Origin: an uncultured Sphingomonadaceae bacterium
GTDB taxonomy: Bacteria > Pseudomonadota > Alphaproteobacteria > Sphingomonadales > Sphingomonadaceae
NCBI GenBank assembly: GCA_937873035.1
Contig: CALMVA010000068.1
Span: forward strand, 1-64,000
Direction of reading: 5' to 3'
Length of the DNA stretch: 64,000 bases
Positions 52,518-61,369 of this stretch are shown in pieces. Made by a program: the position numbers and the translations under genes. The notes beneath the pieces were generated by a model. It was given only the letters and a program-made list of their open reading frames with translations. It was not told where the DNA came from and ran no database searches. Positions within the stretch are counted from its first letter, which is position 1. Every line of letters begins with the position of its first letter.

Positions 52518-53774
52518 ATGAAGCCCAAGCTGCTGACGACGCTGCCTGCTTATTCCGCCGATGCTTTCCGGGCGGACGTGGTGGCGGGAACGACCGTCGC
52601 GATGGTCGCGATCCCGCTCAGCATCGCGATTGCCATCGCCTCAGGCACCGAGCCCGCCAAGGGACTGGTGACGGCGATCATCGGCGGCTTCCTGATCTCG
52701 CTGCTCGGCGGAAGCCGCGTGCAGATTGGCGGGCCAACGGGCGCGTTCATCGTCGTCGTGTACGGCGTCATCGCCCGGCATGGCTATGACGGGTTGGTGC
52801 TCGCAACGCTGATGGCCGGCGTGATCCTCGTTGTCGCGGGGCTGCTGCGCGCGGGTTCGCTTATCGAATATGTGCCCGAAGCCGTCATTTCCGGCTTCAC
52901 AATCGGCATTGGCATCATCATCGGGTCGAGCCAGTTGAAGGATTTTCTGGGATTGAAGCTGGCGAGCCTTCCTGCCGACTTCCTGCCCAAGATGACGGCT
53001 CTCTGGTCGGCGCGCGGCAGCCTCAGCCCGGCCGCGCTCGGCATTGGCCTCGTCACCATATTGCTCATCGTCGGCCTTCGCCGCGCAGCGCCCAGGCTGC
53101 CCGGCCTCATCGTCGCGGTGGCGCTTGCCTCGGCGCTGGCGATTGCCTTTCCCGTCGATACCATCAGCGCGCGCTATGGCGATCTGCCGTCAGGGCTGCC
53201 TTTCCCCACGCTTCCGGGGCTTTCAGTCAGCAGGATGATCGAGCTGCTGCCTTCGGCGTTCGTCATCGCCTTTTTGGCCGGCGTTGAATCGCTCCTCTCC
53301 GCCATCGTCGCCGACCGGATGATCGAAGGCGCACACCGCCCCAATGCCGAGGTGCTGGCGCAGGGATTTGCCAATATCGGCTCCGCCCTGTTTGGCGGGC
53401 TTCCGGCAACGGGCGCGATTGCCCGTACCGCAACGAACATCCGCGCGGGCGCGCAGACGCCCATTGCAGGGCTGGTCCATGCCGCGACCATCCTTGTCGT
53501 GATGCTTGCCTTTTCCGGCCTTGCCGGGCGGCTCGCCATGCCCGCGCTGGCAGCCCTTCTGCTGGTGACGGCGTGGAACATGATGGAGGCGCATCGCTGG
53601 CGCAGTTTCCTTGCGCTACCAAAGGACGAGTTTGCGCTGCTGCTGCTGACATTGGTGCTGACGGTGCTTGCCGATCTCACCATCGCCATCGGCACCGGTG
53701 TGGCGCTGGGGCTTATCCTGCACCGTGTGAAGGGCCGCCATGCTGCCGAAGGCTGGACCACGCCGGATCGCTGA
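52518..53774 (+). CDS. SulP-family sulfate permease lacking a STAS domain
   Basis: This 418-residue protein has about ten to twelve helices and the SulP core (VAGTTVAMVAIPLSIAIAIA, then GSRVQIGGPTGAFIVVV). It ends after the membrane domain; the STAS domain usual in longer members is absent. It lies 39 bases after the hydrolase gene, so it is probably in the same transcript. It may move sulfate or sulfite out or in, or another anion. Confidence 0.9.
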   Translation: MKPKLLTTLPAYSADAFRADVVAGTTVAMVAIPLSIAIAIASGTEPAKGLVTAIIGGFLISLLGGSRVQIGGPTGAFIVVVYGVIARHGYDGLVLATLMAGVILVVAGLLRAGSLIEYVPEAVISGFTIGIGIIIGSSQLKDFLGLKLASLPADFLPKMTALWSARGSLSPAALGIGLVTILLIVGLRRAAPRLPGLIVAVALASALAIAFPVDTISARYGDLPSGLPFPTLPGLSVSRMIELLPSAFVIAFLAGVESLLSAIVADRMIEGAHRPNAEVLAQGFANIGSALFGGLPATGAIARTATNIRAGAQTPIAGLVHAATILVVMLAFSGLAGRLAMPALAALLLVTAWNMMEAHRWRSFLALPKDEFALLLLTLVLTVLADLTIAIGTGVALGLILHRVKGRHAAEGWTTPDR

Positions 53775-53820
53775 TTTTTAAGCGGTTGCAATCCGCAACC
53801 GACACGCCATTCTGCGCGGC

Positions 53821-55194
53821 ATGACCAAATCAATCGCCAAGCCCACCGTGTGCATCATCGGTGCCGGATGCTCCGGCTTCACCACCGCCAAACGCCTTCA
53901 GGACTATGATATTCCCTTCGAGATTTTCGAGGCGTCGAACAACATTGGCGGCAACTGGTATTATGACAATCCCAACGGGATGTCGGCCTGCTACAAGAGC
54001 CTGCATATCGACACGTCCAAATGGCGGCTGGCCTTTGAGGACTATCCCGTGCCCGATCACTGGCCGGATTATCCGCACCACGCGCAGTTGCTCCAATATT
54101 TCCATGACTATGTCGACCATTTCGACCTGAGAAAACACATTCGCTTCAACACACGCGTCGAAAAGGCGGAGCGCAAGTCCGGCGGCGGCTGGACGGTGAC
54201 GCTCTCAACGGGCGAGGTGCGCGATTATGACGCGCTCGCCGTGTGCAACGGGCATCATTGGGCTGCCCGCATCCCCGACTATCCCGGCAACTTTTCCGGG
54301 CCGCAAATCCACTCGCACAATTACCGCAGCCCATTCGAGCCGATTGACTGCGTCGGCAAGCGCGTGCTGGTGGTGGGCATGGGCAATTCGGCGATGGACA
54401 TCGCGTCAGAGCTGTCACAGCGCCCGATTGCCGACAAGCTCTTCGTCTCCACACGGCGCGGCGTCTGGGTCTTCCCGAAATATTATAAGGGCCAGCCGCT
54501 CGACAAGAACCCCGCGCCCGCCTGGATGCCCAAATGGCTGCGCCAGAAGCTTGGCGAGAAGATGATCAAGAATCTCGTCGGCAAGATGAGCGACTATGGC
54601 CTGCCCGAACCTGACATCAGCCCGTTTGAAAGCCACGGCACCGTTTCAGGCGAATTCCTGCTGCGCGCGGGCTCTGGCGACATCACGATGAAGCCGGGGA
54701 TTGACCGGCTCGATGGCGATGGCGTGATCTTCACCGATGGCAGCCGCGAGCAGATCGACGCGATTGTCTGGGCGACGGGTTATGACATCAAATTCCCGTT
54801 CTTCGATGATCCGGGCCTGCTGGCCGATGCCGAAAATCGCCCGCCTGCGCTCTACAAGCGCATCATGAAACCGGGCGTGCCCGACCTGTTCTACATGGGG
54901 CTGGCGCAGCCGCTGCCGACGCTCGTCAACTTTGCAGAGCAGCAGTCCAAGCTCGTCGGCGCCTATCTCGCCGGGGAGTATCTGCCGCCCGCCGAAGCCG
55001 AGATGCAGCGCATCATCACCGCCGACGAAGATTATTATACCGGCCAATATTATGCGGCGCGCCGCCACACGATCCAGCTTGATTTCGATCATTATTGCCG
55101 TGCGCTGAAGAAGGAACTGGCGCAAGGCGCAAAGCGAGCGGCAGCGAAGGGCAATGCCCTGCCTGTCGCCGGAAAGGCGAAGATCGCGGCATGA
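53821..55194 (+). CDS. Flavin-containing monooxygenase
   Basis: This 457-residue FMO uses NADPH and oxygen to oxidise soft nucleophiles (N or S). The FAD loop is IIGAGCSG at 12-19 and the NADP loop VVGMGNSAMD lies near 182-191. The family fingerprint GPQIHSHNYRS lies between the two loops. The substrate is not evident. It shares a stop overlap (ATGA) with the next small exported protein gene. Confidence 0.92.
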   Translation: MTKSIAKPTVCIIGAGCSGFTTAKRLQDYDIPFEIFEASNNIGGNWYYDNPNGMSACYKSLHIDTSKWRLAFEDYPVPDHWPDYPHHAQLLQYFHDYVDHFDLRKHIRFNTRVEKAERKSGGGWTVTLSTGEVRDYDALAVCNGHHWAARIPDYPGNFSGPQIHSHNYRSPFEPIDCVGKRVLVVGMGNSAMDIASELSQRPIADKLFVSTRRGVWVFPKYYKGQPLDKNPAPAWMPKWLRQKLGEKMIKNLVGKMSDYGLPEPDISPFESHGTVSGEFLLRAGSGDITMKPGIDRLDGDGVIFTDGSREQIDAIVWATGYDIKFPFFDDPGLLADAENRPPALYKRIMKPGVPDLFYMGLAQPLPTLVNFAEQQSKLVGAYLAGEYLPPAEAEMQRIITADEDYYTGQYYAARRHTIQLDFDHYCRALKKELAQGAKRAAAKGNALPVAGKAKIAA

Positions 55195-55673
55195 AGGCGG
55201 CCTTGTTCGGACTGATCGTCGCGGGGCTTGCGGCACCGGCGTCAGCACAGGCGCTTGTCGTGCTGGGCGAGAATTCGGGCGGCCGCCAGATCCTTGTCGA
55301 CGTGACGAGCCTTTCGTCGTCCGCGCCCATCTTTAGCCTGCGCGATTTTCCTGCGATGCAGGTGACGGCGGAACTACGTTCCAGCGCGGGCAAAGGCTCG
55401 GTGGAGCGCGTGCGCTACAGCTTCAACTGTGCCGCGAAGTCCATGGCGACGATCGCTTATCAGCGCATCGCGGGCGGCAAGCAATCGCACGACTGGAAGG
55501 GTGCCGACATCGCGCTCAAATATGATCCAGTTGGCCCCGGCACACTTGCCGAGATGGCGATGACCTATGCGTGCAACGGCGGCAAGCTGCCCAAAAAGCC
55601 CGTCCAGCCAACGGTGCCCGTCACCGGCGACACCAATGACAGCGACGCCGCCAGGGACGGCGACAGCAGCTAA
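55191..55673 (+). CDS. Small exported protein of unknown function
   Basis: This 160-residue protein has a signal peptide (LFGLIVAGLAAPASA, about 5-19). A beta-rich body contains the segments VDVTSLSSSAPIFSLRDFPAM and RVRYSFNCAAKSM with two cysteines. The tail is acidic and Asp-rich. I do not recognise the family. It overlaps the FMO stop by ATGA. Confidence 0.8.
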   Translation: MKAALFGLIVAGLAAPASAQALVVLGENSGGRQILVDVTSLSSSAPIFSLRDFPAMQVTAELRSSAGKGSVERVRYSFNCAAKSMATIAYQRIAGGKQSHDWKGADIALKYDPVGPGTLAEMAMTYACNGGKLPKKPVQPTVPVTGDTNDSDAARDGDSS

Positions 55674-55873
55674 AAGCACGGCTCAGGGGGAGGTGCGTCA
55701 TGTACACACTCATCGGCGCGCTATGCGGCGCTTGATGCAGCGGCACGCATCGCCATCGATCCGTTGCTTGAAGAAAGCGGCTGCCTGGAAACCCTTCGGC
55801 AACCAGCAGGCTGAGGCCGTGTTCATTTTCTTCCCGTTGGCATCCCCGCCCGCAACCTGCTAGCGCAGTCATT
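55674..55873. other. Intergenic stretch with a possible broken short ORF
   Basis: GGGGGAGG precedes an ATG at 55700 that reads MYTLIGALCGA and then stops. Another frame reads on as ARYAALDAAARIAIDPLLEE and ends near 55812. A frameshifted remnant of a small gene is possible, but no homolog comes to mind. No promoter or hairpin is evident before ptsP. Confidence 0.35.
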
Positions 55874-58147
55874 ATGCCAGAAAGTGCTGCGTCAGCTTCA
55901 AGAGAAATCCTGACCCGCCTCCACGAGGTGATGGCGGCGCGCACCAGCGCGCAGGCGAAATTGAACCGCGTCGTCCAGATCATCGCCGATGTGCTCGCAA
56001 GCGAAGTCTGCTCCATCTATCTGCGGCGCGACGGGCAGCTTGAACTCTTCGCCACCAAGGGGCTGAAGCAGGAGGCCGTCCACGTCACCAAGCTCGCGCT
56101 GGGCGAAGGGCTTGTCGGCACGATCGCCGAACAGGTCGCCACGCTCAATCTTGATGAAGCAACGAGCCACCCGGACTTTGCCTATAAGCCGGAAACGGGC
56201 GAAGACCTGTTCCACAGCTTTGCAGGCGTGCCCATCATCCGCAAGGAAGATGCGGTTGGCGTGCTCTGCGTCCAGCACGTTGAATCACGCAAATATGAAG
56301 AGCTGGAGATCGAGGCGCTCCAGACGGTCGCCATGGTGCTCTCGGAACTCATCGCCAATGCCGGGCTGATCGACAATGAACAGCGGCGCGGCAGCCGCGT
56401 GGCGGACACCTCGGCACAGCGGATGACGGGCCTCAAGCTCGTTGATGGGATGGCCTCTGGCTATGCGGTGTTCCACCAGCCACGTGTCAACATCGAGCAT
56501 ACTGTTGCCGAAGACATCGAGGCCGAGCGTCACCGCGTCTATGCCGCGTTCGACAAGATGCGCGAGCAGATCGAGCGGATGGCGAGCGAGGCCGAATTCG
56601 GCGTCGAGGGCGAGCATCGCGAGGTGCTCGAAATGTATAAGATGTTCGCCTATGATGAAGGCTGGCGTCGGCGCATCAACGAAGCCATCGACAGTGGGCT
56701 GACGGCAGAAGCCGCCATTGAGCGCGTCCAGCAGCGCACGCGGATGCGGATGCGCCAGATCGACGATCCTCTGCTGGCAGACCGGATGCACGATCTGGAA
56801 GATATGTCGAACCGGCTCCAGCGCATCGTTTCGGGCCAGCTCGGCTCAGCGGCGCAGGCCGGGCTGCGGCAGGACACAATCCTCATCGCGCGCAACCTCG
56901 GTCCGGCCGAACTGCTCGAATATGATCGTCGTCGCCTGAAGGGCGTCGTGCTTGAGGAAGGCTCTCTGACCGCGCACGTCACCATCGTCGCGCGCGCCAT
57001 GGGTGTGCCGGTGCTGGGGCGCGTCAAGGGCGTGCGCCGGATGATCGGCGAAGGCGATCTCGTCCTGCTCGATGTCGGCCAGGCCTCCGCCTTTGTCCGG
57101 CCCAATCCGGCGATGGAAGAGGCGTTCGACTCGCGCCTGTCCGCCTCGCAAAAGAAGCGCGCGGCCTATGCGGCGATGAAGGCGCAGCCGCCCATTACCA
57201 AGGACGACGTGCGCGTCACGCTGATGGTCAATGCCGGGCTGCGCGACGATGTGGCGCAGCTCGACATTACAGGGGCTGATGGCATCGGCCTGTTCCGCAC
57301 CGAATTCCAGTTCCTCGTTTCAGCCACCATGCCCCAGCGCGAGCGCCAGCAGCGGCTTTACCGCGATGTGATGGATGCGGCGGGCGAACGCCCGGTCGTC
57401 TTCCGCACTGTCGACATCGGTGGCGACAAGGCCCTGCCCTATCTGCGCTTTGACGGTCAGGAAGAAGAAAACCCCGCCATGGGCTGGCGCGCGCTGCGGC
57501 TTGCGCTGGAGCGTGACGGGCTGATGAAGGCGCAGGCCCGCGCGCTGATCGAGGCTGCCGCCGGGCGCACGCTCCATGTCATGTTCCCGATGGTGTCAGA
57601 ACCGTGGGAGTTTGACGAGGCCAAGGCGATTTTTGAAAAGCAGCGCGCCTGGGTTGCCAAGCAAGGCCGCCAGACGCCCTCGCGCATCCGCTATGGCACC
57701 ATGCTCGAAGTGCCAGCCCTTGCCGAAACGCTTGATCTCATCCTGCCCAAGATCGACTTCATGTCGATCGGCACCAATGATCTGACGCAGTTCCTGTTTG
57801 CAGCAGACCGCGCCAACCCCAAGCTGGCGGAACGCTATGACTGGCTGTCGCCTGCCATATTGCGCTTTATTCGACGGATCGCAGCCGCCTGCCATGAGGC
57901 CGATGTGCCTGTGACCATCTGCGGTGAAATGGGTGGGCGTCCGCTTGAAGCCATGGCGTTGCTCGCGCTTGGCATTGAGCGATTGTCGATCACCCCGGCG
58001 GCCATCGCGCCCGTCAAGGCGATGGTCCGCTCGCTTGATGTTGGCGCGGCCCGCACGATGATGGCCGACCTGCTGGCAAAACCGCCCGCCAATATCCGCG
58101 CGACGCTGGCCGACTGGGCGCGGGAACAGAATGTCGATGTGAATTGA
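55874..58147 (+). CDS. ptsP: PTS-Ntr phosphoenolpyruvate-protein phosphotransferase
   Basis: EI-Ntr moves phosphate from PEP to NPr in the nitrogen-related phosphotransfer system, which affects stress, potassium and carbon-nitrogen balance. The 757-residue protein has an N-terminal GAF domain (about 20-165), then the EI fold. The phospho-histidine is His368 in SLTAHVTIVARAMGVPVLG. DIGGDKALPYLRF and GTNDLTQF follow. The phospho-histidine loop reads LTAHVT where others read TSHVAI. Many relatives pair ptsP with lysC; that is not the case here. Confidence 0.95.
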   Translation: MPESAASASREILTRLHEVMAARTSAQAKLNRVVQIIADVLASEVCSIYLRRDGQLELFATKGLKQEAVHVTKLALGEGLVGTIAEQVATLNLDEATSHPDFAYKPETGEDLFHSFAGVPIIRKEDAVGVLCVQHVESRKYEELEIEALQTVAMVLSELIANAGLIDNEQRRGSRVADTSAQRMTGLKLVDGMASGYAVFHQPRVNIEHTVAEDIEAERHRVYAAFDKMREQIERMASEAEFGVEGEHREVLEMYKMFAYDEGWRRRINEAIDSGLTAEAAIERVQQRTRMRMRQIDDPLLADRMHDLEDMSNRLQRIVSGQLGSAAQAGLRQDTILIARNLGPAELLEYDRRRLKGVVLEEGSLTAHVTIVARAMGVPVLGRVKGVRRMIGEGDLVLLDVGQASAFVRPNPAMEEAFDSRLSASQKKRAAYAAMKAQPPITKDDVRVTLMVNAGLRDDVAQLDITGADGIGLFRTEFQFLVSATMPQRERQQRLYRDVMDAAGERPVVFRTVDIGGDKALPYLRFDGQEEENPAMGWRALRLALERDGLMKAQARALIEAAAGRTLHVMFPMVSEPWEFDEAKAIFEKQRAWVAKQGRQTPSRIRYGTMLEVPALAETLDLILPKIDFMSIGTNDLTQFLFAADRANPKLAERYDWLSPAILRFIRRIAAACHEADVPVTICGEMGGRPLEAMALLALGIERLSITPAAIAPVKAMVRSLDVGAARTMMADLLAKPPANIRATLADWAREQNVDVN

Positions 58148-58230
58148 TCCAATGTGGCAGGGGCATTGACACTGACTTCCAAGCTTGGGAAAGCTGGCAA
58201 TGTGGGGCCTGCGTAGTTGGGGAGTGACAA

Positions 58231-59046
58231 ATGACCGATACTGGGAGTGCCGAAGCGGCGCTCTTTCCTGAGCGTGTAGGTGACAAGCTCCGCGCCGCGC
58301 GCACAGCAGCGGGCTATGATCTTTCAGATATTGCGACGCGCACCCGCATCCCGCTGCGCCATCTGGAAGCTATTGAGAGTGGCAATTATTCTGAGCTCCC
58401 GTCGATCACTTATGCCGTGGGCTTTGTGAAAGCCTATGCCCGCACCGTGGGCGGAGACGAGGTGGAGCTTGCAAAGACGCTGCGCAGCGAGCTTGGTCAG
58501 GAGATCGCAAGCCAGTCTTTCGATGCCGATGATGAAGTGGCTGATCCTGCCCGAATTCCGCCAAAATGGCTCGCTTGGACGGCCATCCTGATCGTCCTGC
58601 TGTTCGCCGGCGGCTATGGCCTGTGGCGCAATGGCAGCTTTGATGGCGGCACATCGCCAGTTGCCGAAACACAGCCAGCGCCCGTCAAAAAGGTTGCGGT
58701 CGCGCTTCCCGCGGCAAAGCCTGCCGCCGCCGGACCCGTCATCCTCACCGCGCGCGACGATGTGTGGTTCCGCGTTTACGACAAAAACGACAAGGTGCTG
58801 TTTGAAGGCGTGAAGAAGAAGGGCGAGGCCTATACCGTGCCCGCCGACGCCGACACACCGATGATCCGCACCGGCCGCGCAGACCAGATCGCCGTCACGA
58901 TTGGCGGCGCACAAGTGGCAGCACTTGGCCCTGCGGAAACCACGGTGAAGGATATCGGCATCAGTGCCGCCGCACTCGCCGCGCGCAATGCACCGCCTGT
59001 CCCGCCACAGGCAGCTCCGGCAGCGACGCCAACGGCACGGCCTTGA
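58231..59046 (+). CDS. RodZ-like membrane protein with helix-turn-helix
   Basis: This 271-residue protein has a cytoplasmic helix-turn-helix (about 16-73; LSDIATRTRIPLRHLEAIESG), one membrane helix near 113-132, and a periplasmic beta domain of the DUF4115 type. The layout fits RodZ, which links MreB to the cell-shape machinery. It follows ptsP after 83 bases. GGGGAG precedes the ATG. Confidence 0.88.
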   Translation: MTDTGSAEAALFPERVGDKLRAARTAAGYDLSDIATRTRIPLRHLEAIESGNYSELPSITYAVGFVKAYARTVGGDEVELAKTLRSELGQEIASQSFDADDEVADPARIPPKWLAWTAILIVLLFAGGYGLWRNGSFDGGTSPVAETQPAPVKKVAVALPAAKPAAAGPVILTARDDVWFRVYDKNDKVLFEGVKKKGEAYTVPADADTPMIRTGRADQIAVTIGGAQVAALGPAETTVKDIGISAAALAARNAPPVPPQAAPAATPTARP

Positions 59047-59107
59047 TCGTCGGGCCGCTCTGGTCCAGATCACCAACAAAATCGGGTTGCGAGGGGAAGT
59101 TCAAATC

Positions 59108-60130
59108 ATGCGTCATGCCCTGATCTCGGTCGCGCTGCTGTCTGCGGTTGCTGCAACACCACTTGCTGCACAGCAAACCGGCACCATCGACCTGCGCGTC
59201 AACAAGCTTGAAAAGGAAATGAAGGCCGTCCAGCGCAAGGTGTTTCCGGGCGGGCCAGAAGTTCAGCCGGAAATCGGGCCGCTCGACACGGGCGACGCAG
59301 GCGCAGCCCCGGCCTCTGCCCCCCTCACCGACCTCACCTCACGCGTCGATGCGCTTGAGGCGCAATTGAAGATGCTCACCGGACAGGTTGAGACCGACAG
59401 TAACCGCCTGCGCAAGCTGGAAGACGCACTGAAGGTTTTTCAGGACAAGACCGACACGCGTCTGAAGTTGCTTGAGCCGACCCCGCCTGCCACTGCGGCG
59501 GCAAATGAGGGCACGGCGACCACGCCCGCTGCGGCACTTGCACCTGCCCCCAGGCCCGTGACGCCCGCCGCCACGACGACGGATGCGCCCAAGCCTGCCG
59601 CCCCCAAGCCGGTGGAGGCCAAGCCCGCCACAGCCAAGCCGACACCGACGACGACTGCCACCAAACCGACCACGCCCGCCAAGGACGATCCCAAGCGCAA
59701 GGCGCTGGTCGATGCGGTTGAAATTCCGGCAACAGGCGATGGCGGGGAAGATGCCTATACCTATGGCTTCCGCCTGTGGCAGGCAAAGCTCTACCCTGAA
59801 GCGCAGGTCAAGCTGAAGGAATTCGGCGCGAAATACCCCAAGCACAAGCGCGCGAGCTATGCGCAGAACCTTTTGGGTCGTGCCTATCTGGATGAAGGCA
59901 AGCCCGCGCTCGCCTCGGTCTCATTCTACGACAATTACACCAAGAACCCCAAGGGCGAGCGTGCGTCAGAAAGCCTCTATTATCTTGGCGTTTCACTCAC
60001 CAAGCTCAAAAAGCTGCCCGATGCCTGCAAGGTGTATGACGAGTTTGACGATGTGTATGGCGCAAGCGCGGGTGCCGATCTCAAGGGGCGCGTGGCAAAG
60101 GGGCGTGTCGACGCCAAGTGCGGCGGGTAG
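59108..60130 (+). CDS. cpoB: Tol-Pal-associated protein CpoB/YbgF
   Basis: This 340-residue periplasmic protein has a signal peptide (LISVALLSAVAATPLAA, about 5-21), a coiled coil, a Pro/Ala/Thr-rich linker of about 80 residues, and C-terminal TPR repeats (DAYTYGFRLWQAKLYPEAQ onward). CpoB coordinates peptidoglycan synthesis with Tol-Pal constriction. GAGGGGAAG lies before the ATG. No tolQRAB-pal genes are nearby. Confidence 0.93.
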   Translation: MRHALISVALLSAVAATPLAAQQTGTIDLRVNKLEKEMKAVQRKVFPGGPEVQPEIGPLDTGDAGAAPASAPLTDLTSRVDALEAQLKMLTGQVETDSNRLRKLEDALKVFQDKTDTRLKLLEPTPPATAAANEGTATTPAAALAPAPRPVTPAATTTDAPKPAAPKPVEAKPATAKPTPTTTATKPTTPAKDDPKRKALVDAVEIPATGDGGEDAYTYGFRLWQAKLYPEAQVKLKEFGAKYPKHKRASYAQNLLGRAYLDEGKPALASVSFYDNYTKNPKGERASESLYYLGVSLTKLKKLPDACKVYDEFDDVYGASAGADLKGRVAKGRVDAKCGG

Positions 60131-60188
60131 GATATTGCGAACCGTTGAGGCGGTTCATCCGTCATCACCCTGACAACCATCCCGCGTC

Positions 60189-60275
60189 ATGCCAGCGCAG
60201 GCTGGCATCTCGATGAGCCTTTTCCGCAGCTGCCGCAGCCTGCCCCGAATGTGAGATGCCAGCCTGCGCTGGCAT
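60189..60275. repeat. Family A palindromic repeat pair
   Basis: Two perfect hairpins, ATGCCAGC-GCAG-GCTGGCAT at 60189-60208 and ATGCCAGC-CTGC-GCTGGCAT at 60256-60275, lie 47 bases apart in inverted orientation. The gap between cpoB and tilS holds nothing else that I recognise. Confidence 0.85.
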
Positions 60276-60343
60276 GACGGGTGCGGCGGTGCGTGAATTA
60301 GGGCCGTGACAATCACCGGCCCGGCGCGGCATGATGCACACGC

Positions 60344-61294
60344 ATGACTCGCGTCCACACTCTCGATCAGGCCAGTGCCGACCGCTTTCGCCGCGATTTC
60401 GCGCTGGTCAGCCGGCAGCGCAAAGGCAAGGCAGCACTTGCCGTTTCCGGCGGACCTGACAGTCTGGCCCTGCTGCTTCTCGCACGCGCGACGCTCGATG
60501 ATGTCGAGGCGGCAACCGTCGACCATGGCCTGCGCCCCGAAGCCGCCTCTGAAGCCCGCTTTGTGGGCGATGTCTGCCGCAAGCTTGGTATCCGCCATTC
60601 AATCCTGACGCTGCCAGAACCGCCCAAGGGCAATAAATCCGCATGGGCGCGGCGACGGCGCTATGAAGTGCTCGAACATTGGGCAAACCAGATCGGGGCC
60701 ACCACAATCTCGACCGCGCACCACGCCGATGACCAGCTTGAGACCATGCTCATGCGGCTCAACCGTGGCGCGGGCGTGGGCGGCATGGCGGGCATCCGCC
60801 CGTGGCGGGGGCGGATCATCCGCCCGCTGCTCACCTGGCGCAAGGAAGAGTTGGAGCAGATCGTGCGCGAGGCCGGGATTGCGCCGGTTGATGATCCGTC
60901 CAACCATGATGATCGCTATGATCGCGCTCGCCTGCGCAAGGAACTGCGCCACGCAACCTGGCTCAGCCCGGCAGGCGCGGTGCGCGCAGGGCTTGCGCTC
61001 GCCTCGGCAGACAGCGCACTGGAATGGGCCGCCCTCGACTATATGTCGCGGCGCGCAGCGCAGGCAGGCGGCATTATTTCGCTCGACCCCAAAGGCCTGC
61101 CCGGCGAAATCCTGCGCCGCATTTTGCTGGAGTGCCTGCGCCGCATCGTTCCCGATGCCGCCCCCCGCGCCGATGAGATTGACCGGCTTCTCACCTCGCT
61201 GCGCGCAGGCAAGACCGCGACGCTCGCCGAGGTGAAATGCGCAGGTGGAGATTTCTGGACTTTCCAGAAGGCACCACCCCGTCGGAATATCTGA
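60344..61294 (+). CDS. tilS: tRNA(Ile)-lysidine synthetase
   Basis: TilS converts the wobble cytidine of tRNA-Ile(CAU) to lysidine so that it reads AUA. The 316-residue protein has the ATP-binding P-loop SGGPDS at 35-40 and TAHHADDQLETMLMRLNRGAG. It lacks the extra C-terminal domain of the E. coli enzyme, as usual in alphaproteobacteria. ftsH follows after 75 bases, the common pair. Confidence 0.95.
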   Translation: MTRVHTLDQASADRFRRDFALVSRQRKGKAALAVSGGPDSLALLLLARATLDDVEAATVDHGLRPEAASEARFVGDVCRKLGIRHSILTLPEPPKGNKSAWARRRRYEVLEHWANQIGATTISTAHHADDQLETMLMRLNRGAGVGGMAGIRPWRGRIIRPLLTWRKEELEQIVREAGIAPVDDPSNHDDRYDRARLRKELRHATWLSPAGAVRAGLALASADSALEWAALDYMSRRAAQAGGIISLDPKGLPGEILRRILLECLRRIVPDAAPRADEIDRLLTSLRAGKTATLAEVKCAGGDFWTFQKAPPRRNI

Positions 61295-61369
61295 CAGATT
61301 TGTCGATTCATTGCATTGTTATTAAGGTTGCCATGCCTATCTTGATCGCTTGAAAGGCGGAATTGACCA

